DNA of 57,402 nucleotides from JAUICS01 sp964384335. GTDB taxonomy: Bacteria > Pseudomonadota > Alphaproteobacteria > Micavibrionales > Micavibrionaceae. Positions 24,330 to 33,090 of the stretch are shown here, piece after piece; positions within the stretch are counted from its first letter, which is position 1, and each line of letters starts with the position of its first letter. The notes beneath the pieces are model-generated. The model saw nothing but the letters and a program-made list of their open reading frames with translations, did not search any database and was not told the origin of the DNA. The stretch spans positions 1 through 57,402 of the forward strand of contig CAYLKN010000012.1 in NCBI GenBank assembly GCA_964384335.1. Reading direction: 5' to 3'. The translations under genes and the position numbers were made by a program.

Positions 24330-24395
24330 AGTCTTGCTTTTGCTGAAGTTTTCACGTTATTAATATTTTTCATCAGAAATGTATAAGGAAGTTAT

Positions 24396-25730
24396 ATGAG
24401 TGTAAAAGTACGTTTTGCCCCCTCCCCCACCGGAAAGCTGCATATCGGCAATGCCCGCACGGCATTGATAACATGGCTGTTTGCAAGAAACCGCGACGGC
24501 AAATTCCTTCTTAGAATAGATGACACGGATCCATCCCGTTCCACAGAGGAGAATGTTCAGGTTATCAAGGATGCTCTGACTTGGCTTAATCTGGACTGGG
24601 ACGAATTGGAACGGCAAAGCAGACGTAAGGAAATCTATGACGCTGCCGTACAAAAACTGAAATCCTCAGGGCGTCTGTATCCGTGTTACGAAACTCCTGA
24701 AGAGCTTGAACTGAAACGCCGGGCGCAACTCAGCCGGGGCGCACCCCCTATTTATGACCGCTCCGCACTGTCTTTGTCCGATGATCAGAAAAAAGCCCTT
24801 GAAAAGGACGGCAGGAAAGCGCACTGGCGCTTTAAACTGAACCATGACCCGATCCTGTGGCACGACCACATAAGGGGGGAACAGAAATTCGAAGGGAAAG
24901 ATTTGTCGGATCCGGTTCTGATCAGGGAGGACGGAAGTCCGCTTTATCATATCTGTTCTGTTGTCGATGATATTGAATTCGGGATTTCGCATATTGTGCG
25001 CGGTGAAGATCATGTTACGAATTCCGCCACTCATATCCAGATGTTTGAAGCGCTCGGGGCCGAAGCCCCGGAAATGGCTCATCTTCCTCTTATTGCGGAT
25101 AAAGGCGGCGGCAAGCTGTCCAAGCGGTTCGGATCTTTAAGCGTTTCAGATGTCCGGGATGAGGAGGGTCTGGAAAGCCTTTCCGTGATCTCCTATCTTG
25201 CGCGGCTTGGGACATCCGATCCCATTGAACCCTTTACATCCATCCGGCCTTTGATCGAAAGTTTTGATTTCGGGAAATTTTCCCGCTCAACACCCAAATT
25301 CGACCCGGACGAACTTTTGCGCCTGAACGCCAAGATTTTACACAACCTTTCCTATCCTGACGTTCAAAACCGCCTTCCGTCAAAAATGGACGAAAGCTTC
25401 TGGAACACAGTGAAGCCAAACCTGACCCGTCTGCAGGACGCCGCAGACTGGTGGACCATAAAAAACGGTCCCGTAGAGCCTGTCATAGAGGATACAGACT
25501 ATATCGCCCTGGCCGATTCCCTTCTTCCTTCGGAGCCCTGGGACGAAGGCACATGGAAAAACTGGACTGACGCATTAAAAGAAAAGACGGGACGCAAGGG
25601 CAAGGACCTGTTTATGCCCCTGCGTCTGGCCTTGACGGGGATGGCGCACGGGCCGGAGATGCATATGCTTTTGCCGCTTATCGGTGAAAAAAATGTCCGC
25701 GAGCGCCTGTCAAAACGAAAAGCAGCCTGA
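24396..25730 (+). CDS. gltX: Glutamyl-tRNA synthetase (GltX2-like)
   Basis: 444 residues, class I synthetase. The HIGH motif is HIGN (16-19) in RFAPSPTGKLHIGNARTAL, and the KMSKS motif is KLSKRFG near residue 240. RIDDTDPSRS and YHICSVVDDIEFGISHIVRGEDHVTNS are the glutamate/tRNA-acceptor site. The C-terminal anticodon domain is short. Many alphaproteobacteria carry two GltX paralogs, and the length and KLSKR motif resemble the second type. A good AAGGAAG lies before the ATG. It overlaps the next methyltransferase by one base (TGATG). Confidence 0.95.
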   Translation: MSVKVRFAPSPTGKLHIGNARTALITWLFARNRDGKFLLRIDDTDPSRSTEENVQVIKDALTWLNLDWDELERQSRRKEIYDAAVQKLKSSGRLYPCYETPEELELKRRAQLSRGAPPIYDRSALSLSDDQKKALEKDGRKAHWRFKLNHDPILWHDHIRGEQKFEGKDLSDPVLIREDGSPLYHICSVVDDIEFGISHIVRGEDHVTNSATHIQMFEALGAEAPEMAHLPLIADKGGGKLSKRFGSLSVSDVRDEEGLESLSVISYLARLGTSDPIEPFTSIRPLIESFDFGKFSRSTPKFDPDELLRLNAKILHNLSYPDVQNRLPSKMDESFWNTVKPNLTRLQDAADWWTIKNGPVEPVIEDTDYIALADSLLPSEPWDEGTWKNWTDALKEKTGRKGKDLFMPLRLALTGMAHGPEMHMLLPLIGEKNVRERLSKRKAA

Positions 25731-26482
25731 TGGCCGACACCCCGATTATTATCCTTGTCGAACCGCAACTGGGTGAAAATATTGGCTCTGCCGCACGGGC
25801 AATGCTGAATTGCGGCCTGTACCATTTACGCCTTGTTAATCCTCGGGACGGCTGGCCAAATGAAAAAGCCAACAAAATGGGCGCCGGAGCGGTTGAGAAG
25901 CTGCACTCCGTTCAGGTTTTTGACACGGTCGAAAAAGCGATTGAGGATTGTCAATATACCATGGCGACAACCGCCCGGCCGCGGGAAATGGTAAAACGCG
26001 TATTTACGGCGGAAAGCGCGGCACGCGAAGCCGCCGCACGTATCGGTCAGGGACAGAAAACCGGTATTTTATTCGGGCCGGAACGGACCGGCCTTCTGAA
26101 CGACGATATTGCCCTTGCCAACGCCGTCATAACAATTCCGCTTAATCCGGAATTTATGTCTCTCAATCTCGGGCAGGCCGTCCTTATTACCGGTTACGAA
26201 TGGATGCGTCATCATGACAATACGGAGGCCCTTAAACTGGAAACCCACGACTCCCCTCTTGCCGGCCAGGGCGAACTCGGTCTCTTTCTGGAACGTCTGG
26301 ACGGCCTTTTATCCGATCATTATTTTTTCAGGAACCCTGATATCAAGCCCCATATGCTCCGGAACATCCGCAGCTTCTTTGTTCGGGCCGACGTGACTGT
26401 TCAGGAACTCAATACAATGCACGGCATGATTTCAGCCCTGCGCGGGCATAAGGAAAAACCCGTTGGGCGGCTTAAAAAATAA
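25730..26482 (+). CDS. trmJ: SpoU-family RNA methyltransferase (TrmJ-like)
   Basis: 250 residues with the SPOUT knot motifs: EPQLGENIGSAARAMLNCGL at the N terminus (motif 1 with Asn and Arg), LFGPERTGL (motif 2) and IPLNPEFMSLNLGQAV (motif 3). This set and the C-terminal helical extension match TrmJ, which 2'-O-methylates position 32 in the anticodon loop of several tRNAs using S-adenosylmethionine. It starts on the last base of the gltX stop codon, so translation is coupled. It converges on rpsD with a 15-bp gap and no visible terminator. Confidence 0.88.
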   Translation: MADTPIIILVEPQLGENIGSAARAMLNCGLYHLRLVNPRDGWPNEKANKMGAGAVEKLHSVQVFDTVEKAIEDCQYTMATTARPREMVKRVFTAESAAREAAARIGQGQKTGILFGPERTGLLNDDIALANAVITIPLNPEFMSLNLGQAVLITGYEWMRHHDNTEALKLETHDSPLAGQGELGLFLERLDGLLSDHYFFRNPDIKPHMLRNIRSFFVRADVTVQELNTMHGMISALRGHKEKPVGRLKK

Positions 26483-26497
26483 AATCCTGCAAATAAT

Positions 26498-27115
26498 TTA
26501 CCGTGAGTAAAACTCGATAACCAGATGCGGTTCCATCTGTGCGGCGTAAGGAACGTCTTCCAGAACGGGAACGCGCATATAGGTCGCCTTCATTGCCTTG
26601 AAATCAACATCAATGTAATCCGGAACGTCTCTTTCAGCGGAATCGACGGCCTGCAGAACCATCGGAATCTGGCGTGACTTTTCAGACACTTCGATTACAT
26701 CACCTTCTTTTACAAGATAGGACCCGATATTTACTTTCTTCCCGTTTACAGATACATGCCCGTGATTGACGAATTGACGCGCGGCAAAAACTGTCGGCAC
26801 AAACTTGGCCCTGTAAACGACAGTATCCAGACGGCGCTCAAGAAGGCTGATCAGGTTTTGTGAAGTATCGCCGCGCATGCGTGTTGCTTCGGTATAATAC
26901 CGGCGGAATTTTTTCTCACCGATATTCCCGTAATATCCCTTGAGTTTTTGTTTGGCCATCAGCTGTGTACCGTAATCGGTCGGCTTGCCGCGGCGCGCGC
27001 CGTGCATTCCCGGTCCGCTCTGGCGCGTGTTATAGGGTGATTTCGGACGGCCCCAGAGATTGCACCCCAGACGGCGGTCAATTTTATATTTGGTGTTAAC
27101 GCGTTTTCCGCTCAT
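26498..27115 (-). CDS. rpsD: 30S ribosomal protein S4 (uS4)
   Basis: 205 residues. Basic N terminus (NTKYKIDRRLGCNLWGRPKSP), MARQ-type LKGYYGNIGEKKFRRYYTEA, and the S4 RNA-binding fold LERRLDTVVYRAKFVPTVFAARQFVNHGHVSVNGKKV. It is a primary 16S rRNA binder at the 30S body and in many bacteria an autoregulator. Here it stands alone behind its own promoter with an unusually long leader. The C terminus LVIEFYSR is normal. Confidence 0.98.
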   Translation of the reverse strand: MSGKRVNTKYKIDRRLGCNLWGRPKSPYNTRQSGPGMHGARRGKPTDYGTQLMAKQKLKGYYGNIGEKKFRRYYTEATRMRGDTSQNLISLLERRLDTVVYRAKFVPTVFAARQFVNHGHVSVNGKKVNIGSYLVKEGDVIEVSEKSRQIPMVLQAVDSAERDVPDYIDVDFKAMKATYMRVPVLEDVPYAAQMEPHLVIEFYSR

Positions 27116-27280
27116 TGCTCATGCTTCCTTTTCTTTATGGTTATCGTTCTTTTTTAATGTCCCGCCCGGCCGGCATTACGGCTTAAACACCCGTTAATCT
27201 CGCGCCTGTAATTCGGCGCCAATTTCTCTGCGGGCATTCAACGTCCCCGATATAAGGGATCTTTCGCAGGAATAAACAGG

Positions 27281-27309
27281 GTTATACGTATAAATTCAGG
27301 ATTTGTCAA
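27281..27309 (-). promoter_or_regulatory. Sigma-70 promoter of rpsD
   Basis: Read on the minus strand: perfect TTGACA (27309-27304), exactly 17 spacer bases, TATAAC (27286-27281). Transcription would start near 27274, giving a leader of about 160 nt before the rpsD start. The leader includes a GCGCC/GGCGC hairpin. Confidence 0.7.
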
Positions 27310-27341
27310 TAAATCCGGAATACTCCGTAATCATTAGGGCA

Positions 27342-27441
27342 NNNNNNNNNNNNNNNNNNNNNNNNNNNNNNNNNNNNNNNNNNNNNNNNNNNNNNNNNNN
27401 NNNNNNNNNNNNNNNNNNNNNNNNNNNNNNNNNNNNNNNNN
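27342..27441. other. Assembly gap of 100 Ns
   Basis: Exactly 100 N characters, the usual placeholder for a scaffold gap of unknown size. It interrupts the 3' end of the M32-like peptidase gene; bases 27310-27341 to its left may be the tail of that gene. Confidence 0.99.
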
Positions 27442-29129
27442 TGTTTTTTTATAAATGCCATGCCTTCCGTATTTACTCTTGGTTTATTAAACACATTCTC
27501 TACAAGCCATTTTTTCGCCTCGTCTAGAAAACCGGACGGATTATCCTCACAAAAACTTATTTGCATATCTTCATCAAGTTTGATCGCAACGCCGTGCGCA
27601 AGGGAGTAACACGGCAGGTAACCGAATTTGCCAACAAACGGTTGGACCGGATTCAGAAAATAATCAATTGCGTCTTTCTCTTCTGCTACCTCGACACCCA
27701 GATATTTAGAATACATGGCTTTCAGGACAGCGCCCAGATCTTTATCGATATCAAATTCTCTACATAATTCATATTCTTCAACCAAATCATCCTCTTCGTC
27801 CAGAATTTTTCTTAAAAATTCAAGGTCGTTGTCATCTATCGTTTTGTTTATGCACAATTTTTCAAGTCTGTAGCGCATGGCAATGTGAATGTGATAGGAA
27901 ATCTGGTCACTGCCACTTCTTGTAAGCTGTTCTTTGGCAACCGTACGGGTCAGTTGCTGCATCTTTTCCGCAGTTATGTTTTTGCGCCCTGTCATGTTTC
28001 TGACAAGTCGTTCAAGGTATTTGTGATATTCGTGGCTTCGGCCAATAACGCGGTCTGTTAACAATGCAATGGCCTCATGCATAATCATGTCAAAGGTGTG
28101 GAATGGAGATTGCTGGTCCTTTAATCCCTCTCTGCACTGAAAATCCAGCGCGTGTCCCACTTCATGCGTAACCGAAACAATGAGTGTCATAAACTCTCGC
28201 AGGCTCGGGTTGTCGGGTAAATCCTGGATAAGAAGCCGGACTCTATCATACGTTCCGCCCTCAACCGCGGCATGACCGGTCGGCAGAATTACGCCTCTAG
28301 TAAAATCGAATCCTAATCCTTCGGCTACGGCTTCTATAATTTGTTTCAGCTCATATTTTGTTAAACCGGTTTGTTCATCCCCGGGTCGGCGGATGTCTTC
28401 CTGATTTTGTGTATCCTGATCTTGTCTACCGATTATTTCATTGCGCATCTGCACAAGCGATTCTAGCAAATTATCAAAGTAAGCATCCAGTATTTCGCAG
28501 TTCAGTCCCTTCGCATTCTTGTCAAGCAATGCGTCATAGGCCGTCCAACCATCCTCCTCCCCACCTCTTTGCCTTGCCATCGCCAGTCCCTGTTCCCGGA
28601 CGAAAAGAACGGCCCTTTTAAACTCCTCTAAGGCTTGCTCATGTGTTATTACACCGTTCTGATACTTTCTGTGAAAATCTCTTGCCTTTAGCTGCCCGTC
28701 TTTAATGTGAATGGGACGTTGATCATCATCATGGGCCACTTTGAAAGCCGCCTCTATGTTTAAATTAGCAGAATATTCAAGGTACTTATCTTTTAAATCC
28801 TGAAACAGCTCCTGATCTGGTTCACTGATACGTCCGAAATTATAAAGTCTCACGCTGTCTATCAATCTCCCGATATAAGAGATATTGTGACGGATGTAAT
28901 TGATTTTCGTCTTTTGGGCCGAACTTAGTTTTTCCCTTAAGCGTAATTTTTTGTTGTTTAATGTTTCCGGGTCTGAACCACCAGTCTTTAGATCAAGTTC
29001 AGCGAGTTCCGTAATAATATTTTCGACTTCGTCGTTTAGTCTATCGATTTCATTAAACTCATCGACAAGGGCCTGAAATTTTTCCGGACGTGTGTATTCA
29101 GGGGCTTCAAGATGCGCAGGTTTATTCAT
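27442..29129 (-). CDS. Divergent M32-like metallocarboxypeptidase, 3' end lost in gap
   Basis: At least 562 residues. The C-terminal half follows the M32 carboxypeptidase (Taq carboxypeptidase 1) plan: VTHEVGHALDFQ with the zinc HExxH near residues 322-326, MIMHEAIALLTDRVIGRS with the third ligand Glu, LTRSGSDQISYHIHIAMRYRLEKLCI and KFGYLPCYSLAHGVAIKL. The N-terminal 300 residues are a helical region with little recognisable similarity. The sequence stops at the N gap (FNKPRVNTEGMAFIKK); the frame continues to a stop at 27306 on the far side, which may or may not be the real end. No signal peptide. More AT-rich than neighbours. No good ribosome site is seen. It is divergent from a BTLCP peptidase. 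Confidence 0.72.
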
Positions 29130-29174
29130 TTTAAAATTTACTACAGCTCAATACAGCATGATAATGTTTACCCA

Positions 29175-29202
29175 ATAATATCCAATATTTAAAATTTGTC
29201 AA
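29175..29202 (-). promoter_or_regulatory. Leftward promoter of the M32-like gene
   Basis: On the minus strand: perfect TTGACA (29202-29197), 16-base spacer, TATTAT (29180-29175). The gene starts at 29129, leaving a leader near 40 nt. Confidence 0.6.
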
Positions 29203-29213
29203 ATTATTTGACA
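29197..29213. promoter_or_regulatory. 17-bp palindrome shared by divergent -35 boxes
   Basis: TGTCAAAT, one central T, ATTTGACA: a perfect inverted repeat. Its two halves contain the -35 hexamers of the leftward and rightward promoters. A dimeric regulator bound here would cover both. Confidence 0.55.
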
Positions 29214-29236
29214 TAACCATTAAATTTTAATAAACT
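29208..29236 (+). promoter_or_regulatory. Rightward promoter of the BTLCP peptidase gene
   Basis: Perfect TTGACA (29208-29213), 17-base spacer, TAAACT (29231-29236). The -10 box is weaker than the leftward one. Confidence 0.5.
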
Positions 29237-29261
29237 TCCATGCTTTCAGTTCCTCTTAATT

Positions 29262-30215
29262 GTGAAGTCAGTATCAAACAAGATGTTTAGGTGTTCTTTA
29301 AGGAAGATTTTTATTTCTGTGGCGGCGGCATCATTGTCTGCATTATTTGCATTACACCCATGTCCGGCACAGGCTTCAGGGACAGCGGCGGCTGAAAAAG
29401 GGCCTCTTCAAATGACAACAATATACAAAACTAATCATGTAAGCACTGAAGAGTTTAAATTAAATATTCCAACAGTAGAAGAAATTGATCGTTATTTGTT
29501 AAATAGATTATTCGAATTGGTAAGTTCTTCTGATGTTGCTACTCCTGAACGTCTGGCTGTATTTGATGGGCTTATGAAAATCGCAGGAAAGGATCAGCCC
29601 GGCCTACGTAATTTCTTACTGAATGTGTATTTTTCACCAGGCCGGATTGAGATCGGTGAAGAAAAATCACTAGATTTGCAAGGCTACCGTCAATTTTGCT
29701 CAGAGAGGCCTGAGGCATGCAAGCCAAAAGGATACATGCTACCATTAGCCATAGTTGATAATATTAAGCTCGCGTTAATATATTATACCAATAAATATGT
29801 AAATCAAATCGTTAAGCCGGCTACAGATTATGAAATATATGGAGAACCTGAAAAATGGGTAGATCTTTGGGCAAACGATTTTCCGGATACTTCACTCACA
29901 GGTGATTGTGAAGATTTTGTTTTTTTGAAAAGGCAGTTACTGATTACTCTGGGAATACCAGAAAATGCTTTAAACATTGCATTCGTAAAAACTCGTAGTG
30001 GAGAAGGCCATCTTGTTCTCGTGGTATCAACTCCGCAGTATGGGGATATTATTTTAGATAACTTACGTAACCCAAAAGCAGGAAACGCAACCATATATCC
30101 TGCCCAAGATATTGAGCATGTTCCTATAGCACAAACAATTTCAGGTCTGTTTGATTTTAGGGTCATTGATGGAACTTCTCCTAGTCATCAAAAGGGACCG
30201 AATTTGGCACATTAA
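29262..30215 (+). CDS. BTLCP-type transglutaminase-like cysteine peptidase, exported
   Basis: 317 residues. The N terminus has a signal-like stretch (IFISVAAASLSALFALHPCPAQASG). The catalytic triad of bacterial transglutaminase-like cysteine proteases is visible: Cys in GDCEDFVFLKRQLL near residue 214, His in GHLVLVVS near 249, Asp in DIILDNLRNP near 265. Upstream, FCSERPEAC and YEIYGEPEKWVDLWANDF also fit the family. Other family members act on exported adhesins or are encoded with type I secretion systems; no such genes are nearby. The start is GTG 29262 or, just as likely, ATG 29283. The base composition is AT-rich. Divergent from the M32-like gene with a shared palindrome. Confidence 0.85.
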   Translation: MKSVSNKMFRCSLRKIFISVAAASLSALFALHPCPAQASGTAAAEKGPLQMTTIYKTNHVSTEEFKLNIPTVEEIDRYLLNRLFELVSSSDVATPERLAVFDGLMKIAGKDQPGLRNFLLNVYFSPGRIEIGEEKSLDLQGYRQFCSERPEACKPKGYMLPLAIVDNIKLALIYYTNKYVNQIVKPATDYEIYGEPEKWVDLWANDFPDTSLTGDCEDFVFLKRQLLITLGIPENALNIAFVKTRSGEGHLVLVVSTPQYGDIILDNLRNPKAGNATIYPAQDIEHVPIAQTISGLFDFRVIDGTSPSHQKGPNLAH

Positions 30216-30286
30216 TAATTTCAACTTTTCATTTTAAAATTTTATCTCTACATTTCATTTTAAGATTTTTAAATAAGGATTATAAA

Positions 30287-30700
30287 ATGCGCATTCTCAT
30301 AATAAATTTAATTTTATCTTTTCTCTGTTTTTCAATTCCGGTTGACGCATCGGAATCAAAAATCGATCATTATGCGGCCGGTGACATTGCCTCCGTCGGT
30401 GATGCTGTTCAGTCCCTCAAAACATCAGGCGATAAAATCGCCGCGATACTCAAAAAAGAGAGCCTGACCGTTCAGGAGATTGAGACCGTACACGAAATTT
30501 CCTATACAATTGAGGCGGCGGTTGAAAAACTGCGCGGAAGTGGAAAATTTGACAGCAAAAGGCTCGAAACTCTCAGTTCCACTGTTGAGGAAATACACCT
30601 GGCGTCGGAGCAGCATCTCGAAGACATCGTTCGTAAATATTTCAAAGATTACGCCGCAGATGTTGCGGCCGTTCTGGAAACCGAAAAGGCAACGCACTGA
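30287..30700 (+). CDS. DUF6746-like small periplasmic protein
   Basis: 137 residues with a signal peptide (ILIINLILSFLCFSIPVDA). The mature part (IDHYAAGDIASVGDAVQSLK, LTVQEIETVHEISYTIEAAVEKL, LETLSSTVEEIHLASEQH) matches the pattern of DUF6746 proteins: a short HY segment, then two helices ending in a conserved EIHLASE. An AAGGAT ribosome site precedes the ATG. Base composition is back near that of the chromosome. Function unknown; helical, periplasmic. Confidence 0.75.
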   Translation: MRILIINLILSFLCFSIPVDASESKIDHYAAGDIASVGDAVQSLKTSGDKIAAILKKESLTVQEIETVHEISYTIEAAVEKLRGSGKFDSKRLETLSSTVEEIHLASEQHLEDIVRKYFKDYAADVAAVLETEKATH

Positions 30701-30748
30701 TTTCATTTTTTTGCGGCGTGACCTGTGTTCAGGCGGCGGTTCCGTTCA

Positions 30749-30880
30749 GCATCAAAGGGCGCTTTGCGATTTTTGATCGCGTGAATCTGCTCGTCGATTC
30801 AATACGTCAGGGCAGATTCACGCTTTTCATATATAATCATAGTGATTATAAGTGATTATATTTGAACACAATCTGCCTTA
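30749..30880 (+). repeat. Hairpin-rich intergenic repeat element, copy 2
   Basis: About 130 bp between the DUF6746 gene and the uvrB stop codon, closely similar to copy 1 (24193-24329). Arms GCGTGAATCTGC (30779-30790) and GCAGATTCACGC (30812-30823) pair perfectly, whereas copy 1 has a G-U pair there. The third hairpin is altered by a direct duplication of AGTGATTATA (30841-30850 and 30851-30860). The uvrB stop (30878-30880) lies in its last bases. Confidence 0.85.
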
Positions 30881-33010
30881 GCGTGACTTTTTTGTCTTTG
30901 CCCCTGAATTTTTGCTCCAGCCTTTTGCAATACGAGGGGAAGTAACCGATCCGGTCAGGCCCAGATCCATGGCTTCAAGCTTTCGAATTTCGTCACGCAG
31001 GCGGGCCGCTTCCTCAAATTCGAGATCGGCAGCTGCGGAGCGCATCTGATCTTCAAGCTGTTTAACCTGAGCCTGGATTTTATCGGGGGTCCATTCCTCT
31101 TCACCGGCGCTCTTGTTACGGCTTATCCTCACACGGTCGCCGCGTTCGTAAACGCTTTCAAGAATATCGCCGATCCCTTTTCTGATCGATTCCGGTGTAA
31201 TTCCGTGCTCGGCGTTATAGGCCTGCTGTTTCTCCCTGCGGCGGTTGGTTTCGTCGATTGCTGTCTTCATCGACCCCGTTATCGTGTCCGCATAAAGAAT
31301 TGCCATGGATTCAATGTTTCGCGCCGCCCTCCCGATCGTCTGGATCAACGAAATACGGGACCGCAGATAGCCTTCCTTGTCCGCATCAAGAATACATACG
31401 CGCATGCATTCGGGAATATCGAGACCTTCCCTGAGCAGGTTAATCCCGACAAGGATATCAAACTCACCCAGTCTTAAATCCCGGATGATCTCAATCCGCT
31501 CCAGTGTATCGACGTCCGAGTGCATATAACGGACTTTCAATCCGTTTTCGGTAAGGTATTCCGTAAGAGCCTCGGCCATTTTTTTGGTCAGGGTCGTGAC
31601 AAGAACGCGGCCGCCTTTTTCGGTTACCTGACGGCATTCTTCCATAAGATCATCAACCTGGTGTCTGGTCGGCCGGATTTGAACGGGAGGATCGACAAGC
31701 CCCGTCGGCCTTACAACCTGTTCGGCGTAATCCCCGTTCGTCTGCTCCAGTTCCCACGGGCCGGGCGTTGCGGACACATACAGGGTCTGCGGACGGAACC
31801 GGTTCCATTCCTCAAATTTGAGTGGCCGGTTGTCAACGGCGGCAGGAAGGCGGAACCCGTATTCCACCAGCGTTGTTTTCCGGGAACGGTCGCCATGATA
31901 CATGGCACTCAGCTGTGGCACCATATTGTGGCTTTCATCCAGAATCATAATTGCATTGTCCGGGAGGTATTCAATCAGAGTCGGAGGCGGTTCACCGGAT
32001 GCCCGGCCGGTCAGATAGCGTGAGTAGTTTTCAATTCCCTGGCAGCTTCCCGTCGCCTGCATCATTTCAATATCGAACTGTGTGCGCTGCTGCAGCCGCT
32101 GCGCTTCAAGAAGTTTGCCCTCCTTTTCAAATTCAGCCACACGCGCTTTCAAGTCTTTCTGTATCTGATTTATCGCCTGCTCCAGTGTCGGCCCGGGCGT
32201 AATATAATGTGTGTTGGCGTATATCCGGACACCGTCAAGATCGGAGAATTTTTCCCCGGTAAGGGGATCAAATTCCGTAATCTGTTCAAGTTCATCACCA
32301 AAAAGAGAGAAGCGCCAGGCCCTGTCCTCCATATGCGAGGGAAAAAGCTCGACCGTATCGCCGCGCACGCGGAAAGTTCCCCGGTCAAAGGCAATATCAT
32401 TGCGTTTATACTGAAGCGTGACAAAATTCCGGATCAACTCATCCCGGTTAATTGTTTTACCCTTGGCAATATCGAAACGCATTGCCTGATAATCTTCTTT
32501 GGAACCAATACCGTAAATACAGGATACACTCGCGACAATTATGACATCCTCCCTCTCGAACAAAGCCCGCGTTGCGGCATGGCGCATTCGGTCGATCTGT
32601 TCGTTAATGGTTGATTCTTTCTCGATAAATGTATCGGTACGCGGAACATAAGCTTCAGGTTGATAGTAATCGTAATACGATACGAAATATTCAACAGCGT
32701 TGTCGGGGAAAAAACTTTTCATTTCGCCGTAAAGCTGGGCAGCCAGCGTCTTGTTCGGGGCCAGAATAAGTGCGGGACGCTGAAGTTCCTGAATAACATG
32801 AGCCATGGTAAAGGTTTTCCCGGATCCCGTAACGCCAAGAAGAACCTGATCGGTTTCTCCCTGTCTGAACCCTTCCGCTATTTTTGCAATCGCTTTCGGC
32901 TGATCACCGGCCGGGCCGAAATCCGACTGAACCCTTAACGGTTTTGATACATCGGTTTCGGACGTTTTGATCTTGTCCGTATCAAATATAATTTCTGCCG
33001 CTTCGCTCAT
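30878..33010 (-). CDS. uvrB: Excinuclease ABC subunit UvrB
   Basis: 710 residues. The helicase-like damage-verification subunit of nucleotide excision repair. Walker A LLGVTGSGKT near residue 60; the beta-hairpin VSYYDYYQPEAYVPRTDTFIEKES; DESHNM as Walker B; the domain-2/3 motifs VEYGFRLP, TLTKKMAEALTEYL, LVGINLLREGLDIPE and QTIGRAARN; and the C-terminal UVR domain (QLEDQMRSAAADLEFEEAARLRDEI) that contacts UvrC. Length and motif order are normal. No alphaproteobacterial SOS box (GTTC-N7-GTTC) is seen in the 80 bp before the start. Confidence 0.98.
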   Translation of the reverse strand: MSEAAEIIFDTDKIKTSETDVSKPLRVQSDFGPAGDQPKAIAKIAEGFRQGETDQVLLGVTGSGKTFTMAHVIQELQRPALILAPNKTLAAQLYGEMKSFFPDNAVEYFVSYYDYYQPEAYVPRTDTFIEKESTINEQIDRMRHAATRALFEREDVIIVASVSCIYGIGSKEDYQAMRFDIAKGKTINRDELIRNFVTLQYKRNDIAFDRGTFRVRGDTVELFPSHMEDRAWRFSLFGDELEQITEFDPLTGEKFSDLDGVRIYANTHYITPGPTLEQAINQIQKDLKARVAEFEKEGKLLEAQRLQQRTQFDIEMMQATGSCQGIENYSRYLTGRASGEPPPTLIEYLPDNAIMILDESHNMVPQLSAMYHGDRSRKTTLVEYGFRLPAAVDNRPLKFEEWNRFRPQTLYVSATPGPWELEQTNGDYAEQVVRPTGLVDPPVQIRPTRHQVDDLMEECRQVTEKGGRVLVTTLTKKMAEALTEYLTENGLKVRYMHSDVDTLERIEIIRDLRLGEFDILVGINLLREGLDIPECMRVCILDADKEGYLRSRISLIQTIGRAARNIESMAILYADTITGSMKTAIDETNRRREKQQAYNAEHGITPESIRKGIGDILESVYERGDRVRISRNKSAGEEEWTPDKIQAQVKQLEDQMRSAAADLEFEEAARLRDEIRKLEAMDLGLTGSVTSPRIAKGWSKNSGAKTKKSR

Positions 33011-33090
33011 AATGAGTTAATATAGGGAAGCAAAAGACACTTGCCAGAGAAAATTTTTACTTTCAGGCTTAAATTCCTTAAAATAAAGGC

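Noticed and set aside
27303..27527. Plus-strand reading frame across the N gap
   Set aside because: Most of its length is N; the flanking parts are antisense to the M32-like gene.
32940..33090. SOS box upstream of uvrB
   Set aside because: No GTTC-N7-GTTC or its complement is present in the intergenic bases.
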